Assembly: GCA_902825945.1 (NCBI GenBank)
Contig: CADECY010000027.1
Location: 17,793 to 77,735, forward strand
Direction: 5' to 3'
From: an uncultured Acidobacteriota bacterium
Lineage (GTDB): Bacteria; Acidobacteriota; Terriglobia; Bryobacterales; Bryobacteraceae
Length of the DNA stretch: 59,943 bases
Shown: positions 7,237-15,565 of the stretch, in pieces
Layout: every line of letters starts with the position of its first letter
Numbering within the stretch: the first letter of the stretch is position 1
Program-made: the position numbers and the translations under genes
Notes under the pieces: model-generated
Told to the model about the DNA's origin: nothing
The model's database searches: none
What the model saw: only the letters and a program-made list of their open reading frames with translations

Positions 7237-8190
7237 TCAGTTGACGGGCCGGATCGTTTGGCCGTCCCGGGTGAGTGAGACCGTGTCCCCGCTGATTTCC
7301 AGACGGCAATCCTCGCCCGGCGCGAGGTCCACAGGTCCGAAGCGCGCAGGTCCCGAAGCATCCGGCGTAAAAACATGCAAGGTGAATTCACCGGAGCTAT
7401 CGGCGGCGACGCGCATTTCCGCGTGGCCGGCGGGCAGCAGAATCGCCTTGACGTCTCCCATGCGGATCACTCCCCGAGCTTGGTCGGAGAGGCCCTCGAC
7501 GGGACAGCCGAGAACCGCGACCGAGAATCGAGTCATGGCCTTCATCGTGTAGAGCGAACTGAAGGCTGAAAGCAGCATATCCTGGGCTTGTTGCTTGTAC
7601 CCCTTCTCTTGCGTGGGCTGGGGCGTGGCCGTGGAAGTGGAAGGTGCCGTGGCACCCGCGCCATTGACGGGCGCCGCAGCCGCCTGTTGTGGAGGTGCGG
7701 GCGCCTGGGCGGCTTGGTTGGTCTCACGCAGTTTGCTCGCCAGCGCGATCGCCAAGCCGGTCGCGATCGCGCCATGCTTGCTCATCAGCTTGATGACTTT
7801 GTCACGCGTGAGCTGGATGCAGCGCGTATGCTCGAGGGAAGAGACGGTCGCCGAGCGGGGTTGATTGTCGATCACCGACATCTCGCCCACGACCTTGCCC
7901 GCCTTCAATTCGCCCCTCTTGCCCGCGCGTGTTTCCCATTTGACCGCGCCACTCACGATCACGAACATCGACAACCCGTGCTTGTGCCCTTCCTCCACGA
8001 GAACGGCGCCGGGTTCGTAGTCGATGAAGAACGCTTCCTCGGCCAGCCGTTCGAGGGAGCGCTCGTCGAGGTCCTGAAACAGGCTGATGCCCTTTAGCGC
8101 ATCCACCTTCGTTTGGAGCGCTTCACGATTGCGGCTGGACCCGAGTCCGATTGCCGATTTCAAACTATGTATCAGGTCAGATAGCCCCAT
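7237..8190 (-). CDS. Cyclic-nucleotide-binding-domain protein without DNA-binding domain
   Basis: 317 residues. Residues 25-145 form a CRP-type cNMP-binding beta barrel (LFQDLDERSLERLAEEA, EPGAVLVEEGH, GEMSVIDNQPRSATVSSLE). The usual phosphate-binding RxxS/A region is represented by QPRSATV, so nucleotide binding is possible. No helix-turn-helix follows. There is a Pro/Ala/Thr-rich linker (about 160-205) and then an unrecognised C-terminal domain of about 110 residues. ATG 8190 is preferred to GTG 8193 because AAGGA lies 7 bases before it. Its place between a membrane pseudokinase and START proteins suggests a scaffold or sensor, not a transcription factor. Confidence 0.82.
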   Translation of the reverse strand: MGLSDLIHSLKSAIGLGSSRNREALQTKVDALKGISLFQDLDERSLERLAEEAFFIDYEPGAVLVEEGHKHGLSMFVIVSGAVKWETRAGKRGELKAGKVVGEMSVIDNQPRSATVSSLEHTRCIQLTRDKVIKLMSKHGAIATGLAIALASKLRETNQAAQAPAPPQQAAAAPVNGAGATAPSTSTATPQPTQEKGYKQQAQDMLLSAFSSLYTMKAMTRFSVAVLGCPVEGLSDQARGVIRMGDVKAILLPAGHAEMRVAADSSGEFTLHVFTPDASGPARFGPVDLAPGEDCRLEISGDTVSLTRDGQTIRPVN

Positions 8191-8213
8191 CACGTTTTCC
8201 TTCGTCCACCATG

Positions 8214-9806
8214 TCAGCCGATCTTCGAGACCGTCCGGAACAATCCCAGGGCACCCACGATCGCGAACACCATTCCGGCCACCGAATACGGAGGCGGCAA
8301 CATCGCTGCCCAGCGCAACGAGATCAGAAACATCACAAAGAATACACCAATCAGGATCCAGGTTCCGGTGGCGCGGTCGGCGTCCCGGTGATATTCGTCC
8401 GCGTTCGGTGTCTGATCCACACCGATCGCAATTTCATTATCGCGGAACTCGTCGGCTAGGCGGTTTGCCTGACGCATCGATTCGAACATCAGGAGGCCCG
8501 AGCCGACAAGCCATTCCGACGCCGCCTGCCGGTCAACGAGGTTACCGGCACGGAGCCGCAATAGCCGGCCCACGACCGGCCACTGCGCGTCGACCATGCA
8601 GTCGGTGTCTGGACTCACCTCGGCATTGAGATAGGCGGCGGCGATCAGATTCCGGTGCATGGCATCAACGTGCAGTGGGCGCGCCCCGCTCAATTTCGCC
8701 AGCGCCCGCCAGTTGGCCTCGATCATCGTGGCGGAACGGGCGAAGCGGCGGCCGCCCTTCAACGCCGGACCGAGCGCGGATAACTCGTCGAGCATGCCAG
8801 ACTCGTGTTCGACTGCAACCCGGCCCCATGTCAGCTTGAGCAGGGACCGGACCGCGACCGGAGAATTGGCCGAAAGCACAGCGGACACGTATCGTAGCGC
8901 CGTTCTCACGCGGGGAGGCGGAATCGCCGCAAGACGATTAGCCCTTCGCACGATGGCCCGTTCGCCGTCGAGGACGATCTGCGACGTGTCGAGGTCGGCA
9001 TCGGCGAGGGACAGCACACAGATCTGCTCGAGCACGATGGCGGCGAGCGCCATTGCCGCCGCCGGATCGCCAGCGGCGAAACGGGCGTCGAGCGATTCGC
9101 CGCTCTTCCACTCCCAACAGAGCACGCGGCCCTTGCTGATTTCCAGGATTGGTACCGGGTAAGCCGCACCAGTGCGATCGCCGAGCCGCGCCGTGGCCTC
9201 GAGGAATCCGCGTTCGCGCGCCGGATCACTGGCCAAGCGAACCCATTGCCGGAACTGATCGAGGATGGGCCGCGCGGTAAGTTGCGGCGCCTATCCGGCG
9301 CAGATGGACACGGCCTTGCGCTCGAACGAATCGAACGCCGAATCGGAGACCGGCTCGAGCGCGATTTGGACAGCAAGCGGTTGGCCCCTCCACTCCGATA
9401 ACCAGGCGCATCGGGAGACCGTGCTCCAGAGCGGCTTCGCACTCATGTGTTCGAGCAGGGCCGAAGCCTGCGGGCCGAGTTCGGCGAGCAGCACCGCTGC
9501 GCGCTGACCCGAATCGGGCGGAGGTGCCCACTCTTGCCCTAGACGCAGGGCATCGAGGTACTCGGGCACCAGCAGGTCCGCGCGGAACCGGAGAAAGGAG
9601 GCGAAAGCGGATCCGAGCCCGCCTTCGCTTCGTAACCTTTCCACGAACCGGGCCGCGTCCGGCCGGATCCTACCGGGTCCCGGACTGCCGCTTCCCGGGT
9701 TTCCGCTTGGGCTTGTTTCGAACGGTGTTATCCGGTTCGTCACCGCCGCCGGTGCCGCCATAGTTCTCCTGACCGCCGGGAGCGGGGGCGCTTCCAGCGG
9801 ACGCAT
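8214..9806 (-). pseudogene. AarF/UbiB (ABC1)-like pseudokinase, interrupted by an in-frame TAG
   Basis: Two open segments in the same frame (9806-9291 and 9290-8214) are separated only by a TAG at 9293-9291. Joined, they give about 530 residues with ABC1-kinase order: FLRFRADLLVPEYLDALRLG, LAELGP, PLAVQI where active kinases have VAVKV, then PILDQFRQWVR directly after the stop, and finally two membrane segments (about 8385-8214). The catalytic HxDxHPGN motif is absent, and the lysine is Gln, so the ancestor was already a pseudokinase. The second half could be translated alone from TTG 9236. The stop may be a true mutation, a sequencing error, or read through; surrounding codons look intact and under selection. 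Neighbours: phasin upstream, cNMP protein 23 bases downstream. Confidence 0.7.
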
Positions 9807-9845
9807 TCACGATTTCTCGATCCGCCTCCGCGTGAGGAACGCTCT

Positions 9846-10328
9846 CTACGCGGCCTTGGTGCGGGGCTCCCCCACGGCGGCCGAGCCTCCGGCGGCCCCA
9901 GCCGTTACGCCTTCCCCCGAGTCTTTCGCGGCTTCCGCCACCGACGTCGCGGTTTTCTTGACAAGCTCGGTGAACGAGTCGATGCCGTTGCGCATGGCTT
10001 CGATCAAGGTGTGCGCAACTTCACCCGGGTCGAACGCGGGCATTCTGATCGAGGAGATGAGTTCTTCGCCCGCCCCGGCGATCTTTTGAGAGGTGGCCTT
10101 GTTGTTCTCGTCCAAAGTGCCCTCCATCAGTTGCGTGATCTGATCGAGATTCTTCTGCAACTTGGCCGCGCCGTTCTGCGGATCCATGGCGATTTCCGCG
10201 GTGTTCTTGAGCTGCTGCACTCCGAACATGGCCATTGCCGATGAGAAGCGGACCATCGCTTCCATCACGTCCTGCATTGCCTGGACCGCTTGCGCCGACT
10301 GGTCCTTCATGCCTTTCGTATCCGTCAT
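9846..10328 (-). CDS. Phasin-like helical protein
   Basis: 160 residues, almost wholly helical and rich in Ala, Met and Gln (QAVQAMQDVMEAMVRFSSAMA; LQKNLDQITQLMEGTLDEN), ending in an Ala/Gly-rich tail. This composition matches phasins, amphipathic proteins that coat polyhydroxyalkanoate granules, but no phaC, phaA or phaB is near. It could equally be a coiled scaffold for lipid surfaces. The start ATG 10328 has AGGAGG 4 bases upstream, the best ribosome site in this operon. It is the first gene of the block leading to the ArsA pair. Confidence 0.7.
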   Translation of the reverse strand: MTDTKGMKDQSAQAVQAMQDVMEAMVRFSSAMAMFGVQQLKNTAEIAMDPQNGAAKLQKNLDQITQLMEGTLDENNKATSQKIAGAGEELISSIRMPAFDPGEVAHTLIEAMRNGIDSFTELVKKTATSVAEAAKDSGEGVTAGAAGGSAAVGEPRTKAA

Positions 10329-10354
10329 TGTGCCTCCTAGCCGTCCAACCTTCC

Positions 10355-10368
10355 CGGGCCTAGGCCCG
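10355..10368. promoter_or_regulatory. 14-bp perfect palindrome between gntR-type gene and phasin gene
   Basis: CGGGCCTAGGCCCG lies in the 45-base gap between the GntR-type gene stop and the phasin start. There is no T-run, so it is a poor terminator. It could be an operator for the adjacent regulator controlling the phasin-ArsA operon; no other copy was noticed. Confidence 0.4.
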
Positions 10369-10373
10369 AGTCC

Positions 10374-11102
10374 TTATATCTTGCCACAAATAGCTGGCCG
10401 TGCACGGGGCCCCCTGACGATGCGGTCCCCGGCGGGGGGAACTGGAAGTGTTTCGAAGCGACGGGTCACCTCCTCGATCCGGAAGCGAACGTGCGCGCGC
10501 ATCGCCTCGGCCGCCTCTTCCGGCGCCGCGTGCGCGAGCGTTTCGGCGAGACGGACATGCCAATCGGACGGGAAAGGGTGAAACGTGGCGGAGTGAGAGA
10601 CGAGCCAATTCAGAAGCAACACCCGGCTGTTGGAAATCGCCTCCACCAGCTCAGCACAGCCTGCGGCTCTGGCTATGCTGGTGTGGAACTCGACGTGGAT
10701 ACGCTCGGCCCGTTCGAGCGCTGGGCGCGAACCGCCGGAGGCGCGCTGAAAGGCCCCGTCGACCTTTCGGGCTCTCTCGATCAGCGCATTGCGGGCGGCG
10801 GTGCTCGCCACCTCCGCGAACAAGCGGGCCGAATGAGTTTCGAGAGCCTCGCGAAGAATGTAGTTGCCGCGAACCTCGTTCGAAGTGGGAAGCCTCACAC
10901 GCGTCCCGGCGCGAGGGCGGCTCTCCACTAGACGGTCAGCCGACAACCGCTCGAGCGCCGCGCTCACCGGAATCGTGCTGACGCGGAGCGACTCGGCGAG
11001 TTTGCGCCTCGACAGTGGCGCTCCGGGCGGCAATGCTCCCGACAGTATCGCCGCGCGAATCCGCTGGTAAACGTTCTCTTTCAACTGCTGACCGGCTCGC
11101 AT
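10374..11102 (-). CDS. GntR-family transcriptional regulator, FCD type
   Basis: 242 residues. The N-terminal winged helix-turn-helix is typical (LKENVYQRIRAAILSGALPPG ... SRRKLAESLRVSTIPVSAALERLSADRLV), followed by an all-helical FCD ligand-binding domain (REALETHSARLFAE, AERIHVEFHTSIARAAG). FCD regulators usually sense small carboxylates or metals. It is transcribed in the same direction as the phasin operon, 45 bases upstream of it, with a perfect palindrome in the gap, and divergently from the small exported-protein gene at 11192. Either is a plausible target. Confidence 0.88.
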   Translation of the reverse strand: MRAGQQLKENVYQRIRAAILSGALPPGAPLSRRKLAESLRVSTIPVSAALERLSADRLVESRPRAGTRVRLPTSNEVRGNYILREALETHSARLFAEVASTAARNALIERARKVDGAFQRASGGSRPALERAERIHVEFHTSIARAAGCAELVEAISNSRVLLLNWLVSHSATFHPFPSDWHVRLAETLAHAAPEEAAEAMRAHVRFRIEEVTRRFETLPVPPAGDRIVRGPRARPAICGKI

Positions 11103-11153
11103 TCGCTTCGTGTCATGTTAGCGCGCCCGCGAATCGGCGAACCGATCATGAAT

Positions 11154-11182
11154 TCGAGACAGTCGAGAAAAACTGTTATACT
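11154..11182 (+). promoter_or_regulatory. Putative promoter of the small exported-protein gene
   Basis: A good -10 hexamer TATACT at 11177-11182 ends only 9 bases before the ATG, so the transcript would be almost leaderless. The -35 (around TCGAGA, 11154) is weak. Confidence 0.4.
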
Positions 11183-11191
11183 GCGACCGTA

Positions 11192-11491
11192 ATGATGCTC
11201 AAGACACTCCTGCTGACTATTGTTCTCGTGATCAGTCTGGCCTTCGGCCAAACCAAGAAAGAAGCCGCCAAGGCGAAGGCGGAGTCCAAGGCCGCCGAAG
11301 TGAAAACCGAGGCGAAGAGCGAAGCCAAGAAAGCGGCCAAGAAGGGTGAAGACGTGCCGGACAATCTCCGCTGCACCGCCACCACGCAGGCGGGTACCCG
11401 GTGCCGGCGCAAGGCCGATGACGGCAGCAAGTTCTGCTGGCAGCACTCCGCCGCCAAGAAGAAGGGCGAGACCAAGAAGAAGGCCGCGTAG
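11192..11491 (+). CDS. Small exported lysine-rich protein with Cys/His zinc-finger-like end (DUF5763-like)
   Basis: 99 residues. A signal peptide (MMLKTLLLTIVLVISLAFGQ) is followed by a Lys/Ala/Glu-rich stretch (about 21-55). A compact C-terminal module has the spacing C-x9-C-x10-C-x2-H (CTATTQAGTRC ... FCWQH) and ends in KKK repeats. The Cys/His pattern matches the short DUF5763-type module, probably a metal-binding or cross-linking unit; function unknown. ATG 11192 is chosen over longer open sequence because the signal peptide starts there and a TATACT box lies directly upstream. It overlaps the next gene by one base. Confidence 0.75.
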   Translation: MMLKTLLLTIVLVISLAFGQTKKEAAKAKAESKAAEVKTEAKSEAKKAAKKGEDVPDNLRCTATTQAGTRCRRKADDGSKFCWQHSAAKKKGETKKKAA

Positions 11492-11721
11492 TGATCGCCC
11501 AACTCCTTTTCGGACTCGTCGCTGGATACACGGCAAGGTTTTTCCTGCCGGGGCACGACCGGTGGGGAGTGATCGTCACGACGCTGATCGGAATGGGCGG
11601 GGCATGGGCCGGGCCGCAACTCGCCGCCAAGGCGGGCCTCGGCGAGGCCAAGGGTTGGAAGGGCTTTCTTTACGCGGTGGGCGGTTCGATGCTACTGCTC
11701 ATCGTGCTGCGGATGCTGTAG
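11491..11721 (+). CDS. GlsB/YeaQ/YmgE-family membrane protein
   Basis: 76 residues, nearly all hydrophobic, with three predicted membrane segments (residues 2-18, 26-40 and 58-75) and the glycine-rich pattern LIGMGGAWAG seen in transglycosylase-associated / stress-response YeaQ-like proteins. Function in the family is poorly defined. GTG 11491 overlaps the stop of the preceding exported-protein gene, so the two are translationally coupled. Its end converges with the ABC permease operon 7 bases away. Confidence 0.75.
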   Translation: MIAQLLFGLVAGYTARFFLPGHDRWGVIVTTLIGMGGAWAGPQLAAKAGLGEAKGWKGFLYAVGGSMLLLIVLRML

Positions 11722-11728
11722 CCCTTCG

Positions 11729-12841
11729 TCACGACAACTGACGTTGGAACCGCCGGGCAGCCAGGACCACCAACACTGCCGCCATCAACATCAAGATCGC
11801 ACCGTCCTTCCACAGATCGTGGAAGGCGGCGCCACGCAGAATCACGCCGCGTGTGATGTCGATATAGTACGTGGTGGGCAGAATCCGGCTGATCAACTGG
11901 AACGGGGCCGGCATGTTTCCGATCGGAAAGATGTAGCCGGATAGAAAGATCGACGGCAGCATCGTGCCCATCGCGAGTTGAAAGGCCTCCGCCTGCGATT
12001 GCGCCTTGGCCGAGATCAGCAGCCCCAAGCCGGCGACCGCGACCAGCATGGGCAGCGTGAGGACGATCAACACCCAAAGCTCGCCGTGGACTGGAACCTG
12101 AAAGACCAACCCCATGACGGGCAGGATCACCGCGACTTCGAGCATGCCAAGGCCCAGGTAGGGAATCATCTTGCCGAGCATCACGCCAAGGGGCTGGACA
12201 GGAGTCATGGTGAGCTGCTCCAGCGTGCCGCGCTCGCGTTCGCGCACCACCGACAACGCCACCAGCAGGATCACCATGATCTGCACGAGAATCGCGAGCA
12301 GGCCAGGGATAAAAAAGTTCGGCGCGCGCGAAGCCGGATTGTAGAGCACCGCCGGCCGCGCCTCGATCACCGCGCGAACACCGTTCGATGCCGCCAGCCG
12401 TTGATTCTCGACCAGGATCACCGCGTTGAAACCATTCACCGCGGTGCCCGCCACCGTCGAATCGGATCCATCCACGAGAATCTGCACCGTGGCGCCGCGG
12501 CCTTCGATCAGACGCGTGGCATAGTCGTGAGGGAAACGGATCGCAACCGCCGCGGTTCCATTCCGGATCGCTTCGTACAACTCCTCCGGACTCGCCACCG
12601 AACCGGTGATCGCGAAGACGTCGCTGTTGACCAAGCGCTGCAGCAACTCGCGGCTGCGCTGCGATGGCGCGGGATCGAGCACGATCGTCTTGATACGGCG
12701 CACGTTCAGATCGAGCGCGAAGCCGAACAACATCAATTGAATCAGGGGCAACACCAGCGCGAAGAACACCGTGCCGCGATCTCGCGCGAGATGGATCATC
12801 TCCTTGCGCGCCACCGGCCACAGTCCGCTGAACAGCGTCAT
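11729..12841 (-). CDS. ABC-2 type permease (YhhJ/YbhR-like)
   Basis: 370 residues. One N-terminal membrane segment (about 22-40), a large periplasmic loop (about 45-175), then five membrane segments in the C-terminal half with the ABC2 motif [21 protein letters not shown] near 200. This is the YhhJ/YbhS/YbhR architecture, which pairs with a HlyD-type adaptor and one ATPase to export drugs or other hydrophobic compounds. Its start overlaps the ATPase gene as ATGA. Last gene of the selD-pyrF-export operon. Only one permease is present here, where E. coli ybhFSR has two. Confidence 0.88.
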   Translation of the reverse strand: MTLFSGLWPVARKEMIHLARDRGTVFFALVLPLIQLMLFGFALDLNVRRIKTIVLDPAPSQRSRELLQRLVNSDVFAITGSVASPEELYEAIRNGTAAVAIRFPHDYATRLIEGRGATVQILVDGSDSTVAGTAVNGFNAVILVENQRLAASNGVRAVIEARPAVLYNPASRAPNFFIPGLLAILVQIMVILLVALSVVRERERGTLEQLTMTPVQPLGVMLGKMIPYLGLGMLEVAVILPVMGLVFQVPVHGELWVLIVLTLPMLVAVAGLGLLISAKAQSQAEAFQLAMGTMLPSIFLSGYIFPIGNMPAPFQLISRILPTTYYIDITRGVILRGAAFHDLWKDGAILMLMAAVLVVLAARRFQRQLS

Positions 12842-13779
12842 TTTTGCCTCGCCGTGATCTGGTTGGTCAGCGTCACGAAGACATCCTCGAGCGACGGAGC
12901 GATCCGCTCGACCGCGGCTTTGGCATGGCCTTGCGCCGCGAGATCGGCCGCCAGCGATTCGCCGGCGTGATCGAACGCCAGCACGTGAATCGCCTGGCCG
13001 AATATCGTGGCCTCGCGGACATAAGGGAACTCGCGTACGCGGGCGAGCGCTTCCGAGATCCGGTCGCAGACGACTTCGAAACGCGCCGTCCCAGCCGGGT
13101 TTACCTCAGGCATTCGCTCGAGTTCGTCCACGGTTCCGAGCGCGATCAGGTGCGAATTGTAAATGTAGCCGACGCGCGCGCAACGCTCCGCTTCGTCCAT
13201 GTAGTGAGTCGTTACGAGGAACGTCACGCCCTTCGCCGACAGCTCGAAGATCAGGTCCCAGAGCGCGCGGCGCGCCACCGGATCGATGCCGGCTGTCGGC
13301 TCATCCAGGAACACCACGCGGGGCTCGTGAATGATCGCGCACGCCAGCGCGAGGCGCTGCTTCCAGCCGCCGGAAAGCTGCCCGGCGCGGCGATCCATGT
13401 ACGGATGGATCAGCGTCAGCTTCACGACGTCGTCGAGCCGTTGCCGGTAGCGTTCTCCCTCGAGCTTGTAGACTCCGCTATAGAACTCGATGTTCTCGCG
13501 TACCGTCAAGTCCTCGTAGAGACCGAACTTCTGCGACATGTAGCCGATGCTTCGCCGGACACGCGCTGTATCGTGCCGAACATCGAGTCCGAGAACCGAG
13601 GCCGAGCCGTTGGCCATCTTGAGCAGGCCGCACAACGTCTTGATGATCGTCGTCTTGCCCGATCCGTTCGGACCGAGCAGGCCGAACACTTCGCCCACGG
13701 GCACATCGAAACTCACGCGATCGACCGCGGTGAAATCGCCGAACCGGATCGTCACGTCCCGCACCGAGATCGCGGTCAT
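12838..13779 (-). CDS. ABC transporter ATP-binding protein (CcmA/YbhF type)
   Basis: 313 residues. Walker [13 protein letters not shown] (about 35-46), Q-loop [14 protein letters not shown], signature [12 protein letters not shown], Walker [14 protein letters not shown] and H-loop [12 protein letters not shown] are all intact, so it should hydrolyse ATP. An extra C-terminal domain of about 80 residues ends in LEDVFVTLT, as in many ABC-2 exporters. Starts one base after the adaptor gene frame and overlaps the permease gene, so all three form one exporter. Confidence 0.93.
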   Translation of the reverse strand: MTAISVRDVTIRFGDFTAVDRVSFDVPVGEVFGLLGPNGSGKTTIIKTLCGLLKMANGSASVLGLDVRHDTARVRRSIGYMSQKFGLYEDLTVRENIEFYSGVYKLEGERYRQRLDDVVKLTLIHPYMDRRAGQLSGGWKQRLALACAIIHEPRVVFLDEPTAGIDPVARRALWDLIFELSAKGVTFLVTTHYMDEAERCARVGYIYNSHLIALGTVDELERMPEVNPAGTARFEVVCDRISEALARVREFPYVREATIFGQAIHVLAFDHAGESLAADLAAQGHAKAAVERIAPSLEDVFVTLTNQITARQK

Positions 13780-14877
13780 TCACTTCGCCCTCAGACGCAC
13801 GGATGCCGCCATTCCGGACCGCACCTGCGCCCCGGTATCCAATCGCACCTTGAGCCCGAACACCTGATGCGTCCGGTCTTCGCGCGTCTGGACGTTTCGC
13901 GGCAGAAACTCGGCCTGCGCCGCCACCTGTTCCACCTCGCCGTTGACCGAGGGGGTGGCTGCGCCCTCGATCTTCACTTCCACCGCGGCGCCTACCGGCC
14001 ACGCACCGAGTTCGGGCTCCGGAACATAAACCCGGACCCATGTTTGATCCTCCTCGAGCAGTGTCACCACGGGCCTGCCGGGCGCAACCAGATCGCCGGG
14101 ACGTACACCGATCGCCTCCACGCGGCAGCGCGACGGCGCCTTGACCTCGGCCTCGGTCAACTGCACGCCGGACCGCGCGAGTTCAGCCCGGGCCTGCGCG
14201 ACACGTGCTTCGGCTTGCGCGACCTCCTCGATCCGCGATCCGGCGCGGGCGACGGCCGCGGCTTTCTCCGCCTGGATCATGCGCTGCTCGGCGGCCGCCA
14301 CGTCCTCTCGCCGGGTTCCCGCCTCGAGCAAGGCCACGCGTTGCGATAGCGAACCGCGCCGCTCGCGCAACGCGTCCGCGCGGGCCGCGACATCGTCGAA
14401 GACTTGGCGCGAAACGTCGCCGCTCCGGAACAGCGCTTCGATGCGCGATCGCTGCGCCTCCGCGTTGCGAAGGTCGGCCTCGATGGATCTGAGTTCCGCG
14501 CGGGCCTGTTCAATCTCTTCGCGCCTCGGCCCGTTCTTCAGCGCCTCCCACTGCGATCGTGCTTGCCGCGCGGCTGCCGCTGCCTGCTCCACTTCCTCGG
14601 GACGCAGGCCGCGCCGAAGTTGCAGGACGCGGGCTTCGGCTTCCGAGATCCGGGATTGGATGAGGTCGCGCTGCGTGCGCAGCTCTTCGGAATCGAAACG
14701 GAGCAACACGGTGCCCGCTTCGACGATCGATCCTTCCACAGCCAGCACTTCGATCACGCGCCCGCCCGCCTTCGAACCCGCTTCGACCCGCCGTGACTCG
14801 ACGACGCCGTGGCGCCACTGGCCGTCGTGAGCGCCACAGGCGCCAAGCAACAGCAGTAATGGCAACACGCTCCGCAT
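13780..14877 (-). CDS. HlyD-family periplasmic adaptor lipoprotein
   Basis: 365 residues. A short signal with lipobox LLLLLGACGA puts Cys at residue 12, so this is probably a lipoprotein in the periplasm. It has a biotinyl-lipoyl half (SRRVEAGSKAGGRVIEVLAVEG), a long coiled-coil hairpin rich in Arg/Ala/Glu (about 70-235), and a second lipoyl/beta-barrel part (APSRCRVEAIGVRPGDLVAPG). It bridges the ABC-2 permease to the outer membrane or cell exterior. ATG 14877 is chosen because it starts the lipoprotein signal; the frame is open further upstream into pyrF. Four bases after pyrF. Confidence 0.88.
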   Translation of the reverse strand: MRSVLPLLLLLGACGAHDGQWRHGVVESRRVEAGSKAGGRVIEVLAVEGSIVEAGTVLLRFDSEELRTQRDLIQSRISEAEARVLQLRRGLRPEEVEQAAAAARQARSQWEALKNGPRREEIEQARAELRSIEADLRNAEAQRSRIEALFRSGDVSRQVFDDVAARADALRERRGSLSQRVALLEAGTRREDVAAAEQRMIQAEKAAAVARAGSRIEEVAQAEARVAQARAELARSGVQLTEAEVKAPSRCRVEAIGVRPGDLVAPGRPVVTLLEEDQTWVRVYVPEPELGAWPVGAAVEVKIEGAATPSVNGEVEQVAAQAEFLPRNVQTREDRTHQVFGLKVRLDTGAQVRSGMAASVRLRAK

Positions 14878-14881
14878 TAGT

Positions 14882-15565
14882 TCATCTATTGGCGATCTCG
14901 TCGAGAATCCGGAGTGCTTCACCGCGCGGGTCGGCGGCACGAGTGATCTGCCGGCCGATCACGAGCAGATCCGAACCATCGGCAATCGCCTGCGCTGGGG
15001 TGGCGACGCGCTTCTGATCGCCTGTCGCGGCACCAGCCGAACGGACACCTGGCGTGACCAGCAACGAAGCCGGGCCCGCGATCTCGCGCACACGCTTCAA
15101 TTCGAGCGGTGAACAGACGATGCCGTCGATCCCCACTTCGCGCGCCTTGCTCACGCGCAGCGCCACGACATCGGGGATCGCGGCCGCATAGCCGAGATCC
15201 GCCATGTCCTTCTCGTCGAAACTGGTGAGCACGGTGACGGCGAGCAGTTTCAGCCCAGACGCGCCCCGCCCATCCACCGCGCCGCGCATCACAGACGCAC
15301 TGCCATGCACGGTGAGCAACTTCACTCCCAAGCCCGCGACGATCGCGGTGGCACGCTTGACGGTTTCCGGAATGTCGTAAAACTTCATGTCGAGGAAGAC
15401 GTTGGCGCCGCGAGCCACCATTTCCTTGACGAATGCCGGACCCTCGGCAGCGTACAGTTCCATTCCGACCTTGTAGAATCCCGCCGCGTCACCGAGCTTG
15501 TCGACGAGCGAGAGAGCCTCGACGCGCGAAGGCACGTCCAGGGCGACGATGATGGGGTTCTTCAT
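14882..15565 (-). CDS. pyrF: Orotidine 5'-phosphate decarboxylase
   Basis: 227 residues, the normal length. Decarboxylates OMP to UMP, the last step of de novo pyrimidine synthesis. Key motifs: IIVALDVPS at the start, KVGMELY, the catalytic DMKFYDIPETV (Asp-Lys-Asp set), VLTSF, and VTPGVRSAGA plus VIGRQITRAADP at the phosphate-binding end. Start ATG overlaps the selD stop as ATGA. It sits between selD and an exporter, an arrangement that looks incidental. Confidence 0.96.
   Translation of the reverse strand: MKNPIIVALDVPSRVEALSLVDKLGDAAGFYKVGMELYAAEGPAFVKEMVARGANVFLDMKFYDIPETVKRATAIVAGLGVKLLTVHGSASVMRGAVDGRGASGLKLLAVTVLTSFDEKDMADLGYAAAIPDVVALRVSKAREVGIDGIVCSPLELKRVREIAGPASLLVTPGVRSAGAATGDQKRVATPAQAIADGSDLLVIGRQITRAADPRGEALRILDEIANR

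Noticed and set aside
9291..9293. TAG recoded as a sense codon (for example pyrrolysine) in this organism
   Set aside because: Several intact genes here, such as aroF, the AGE-family gene and the Oar-like receptors, end in TAG at the expected place, so TAG is a normal stop.
12844..14349. A 501-codon plus-strand open frame
   Set aside because: It is antisense to the ABC ATPase and adaptor genes, whose motifs are complete; composition is Arg/His-rich shadow.
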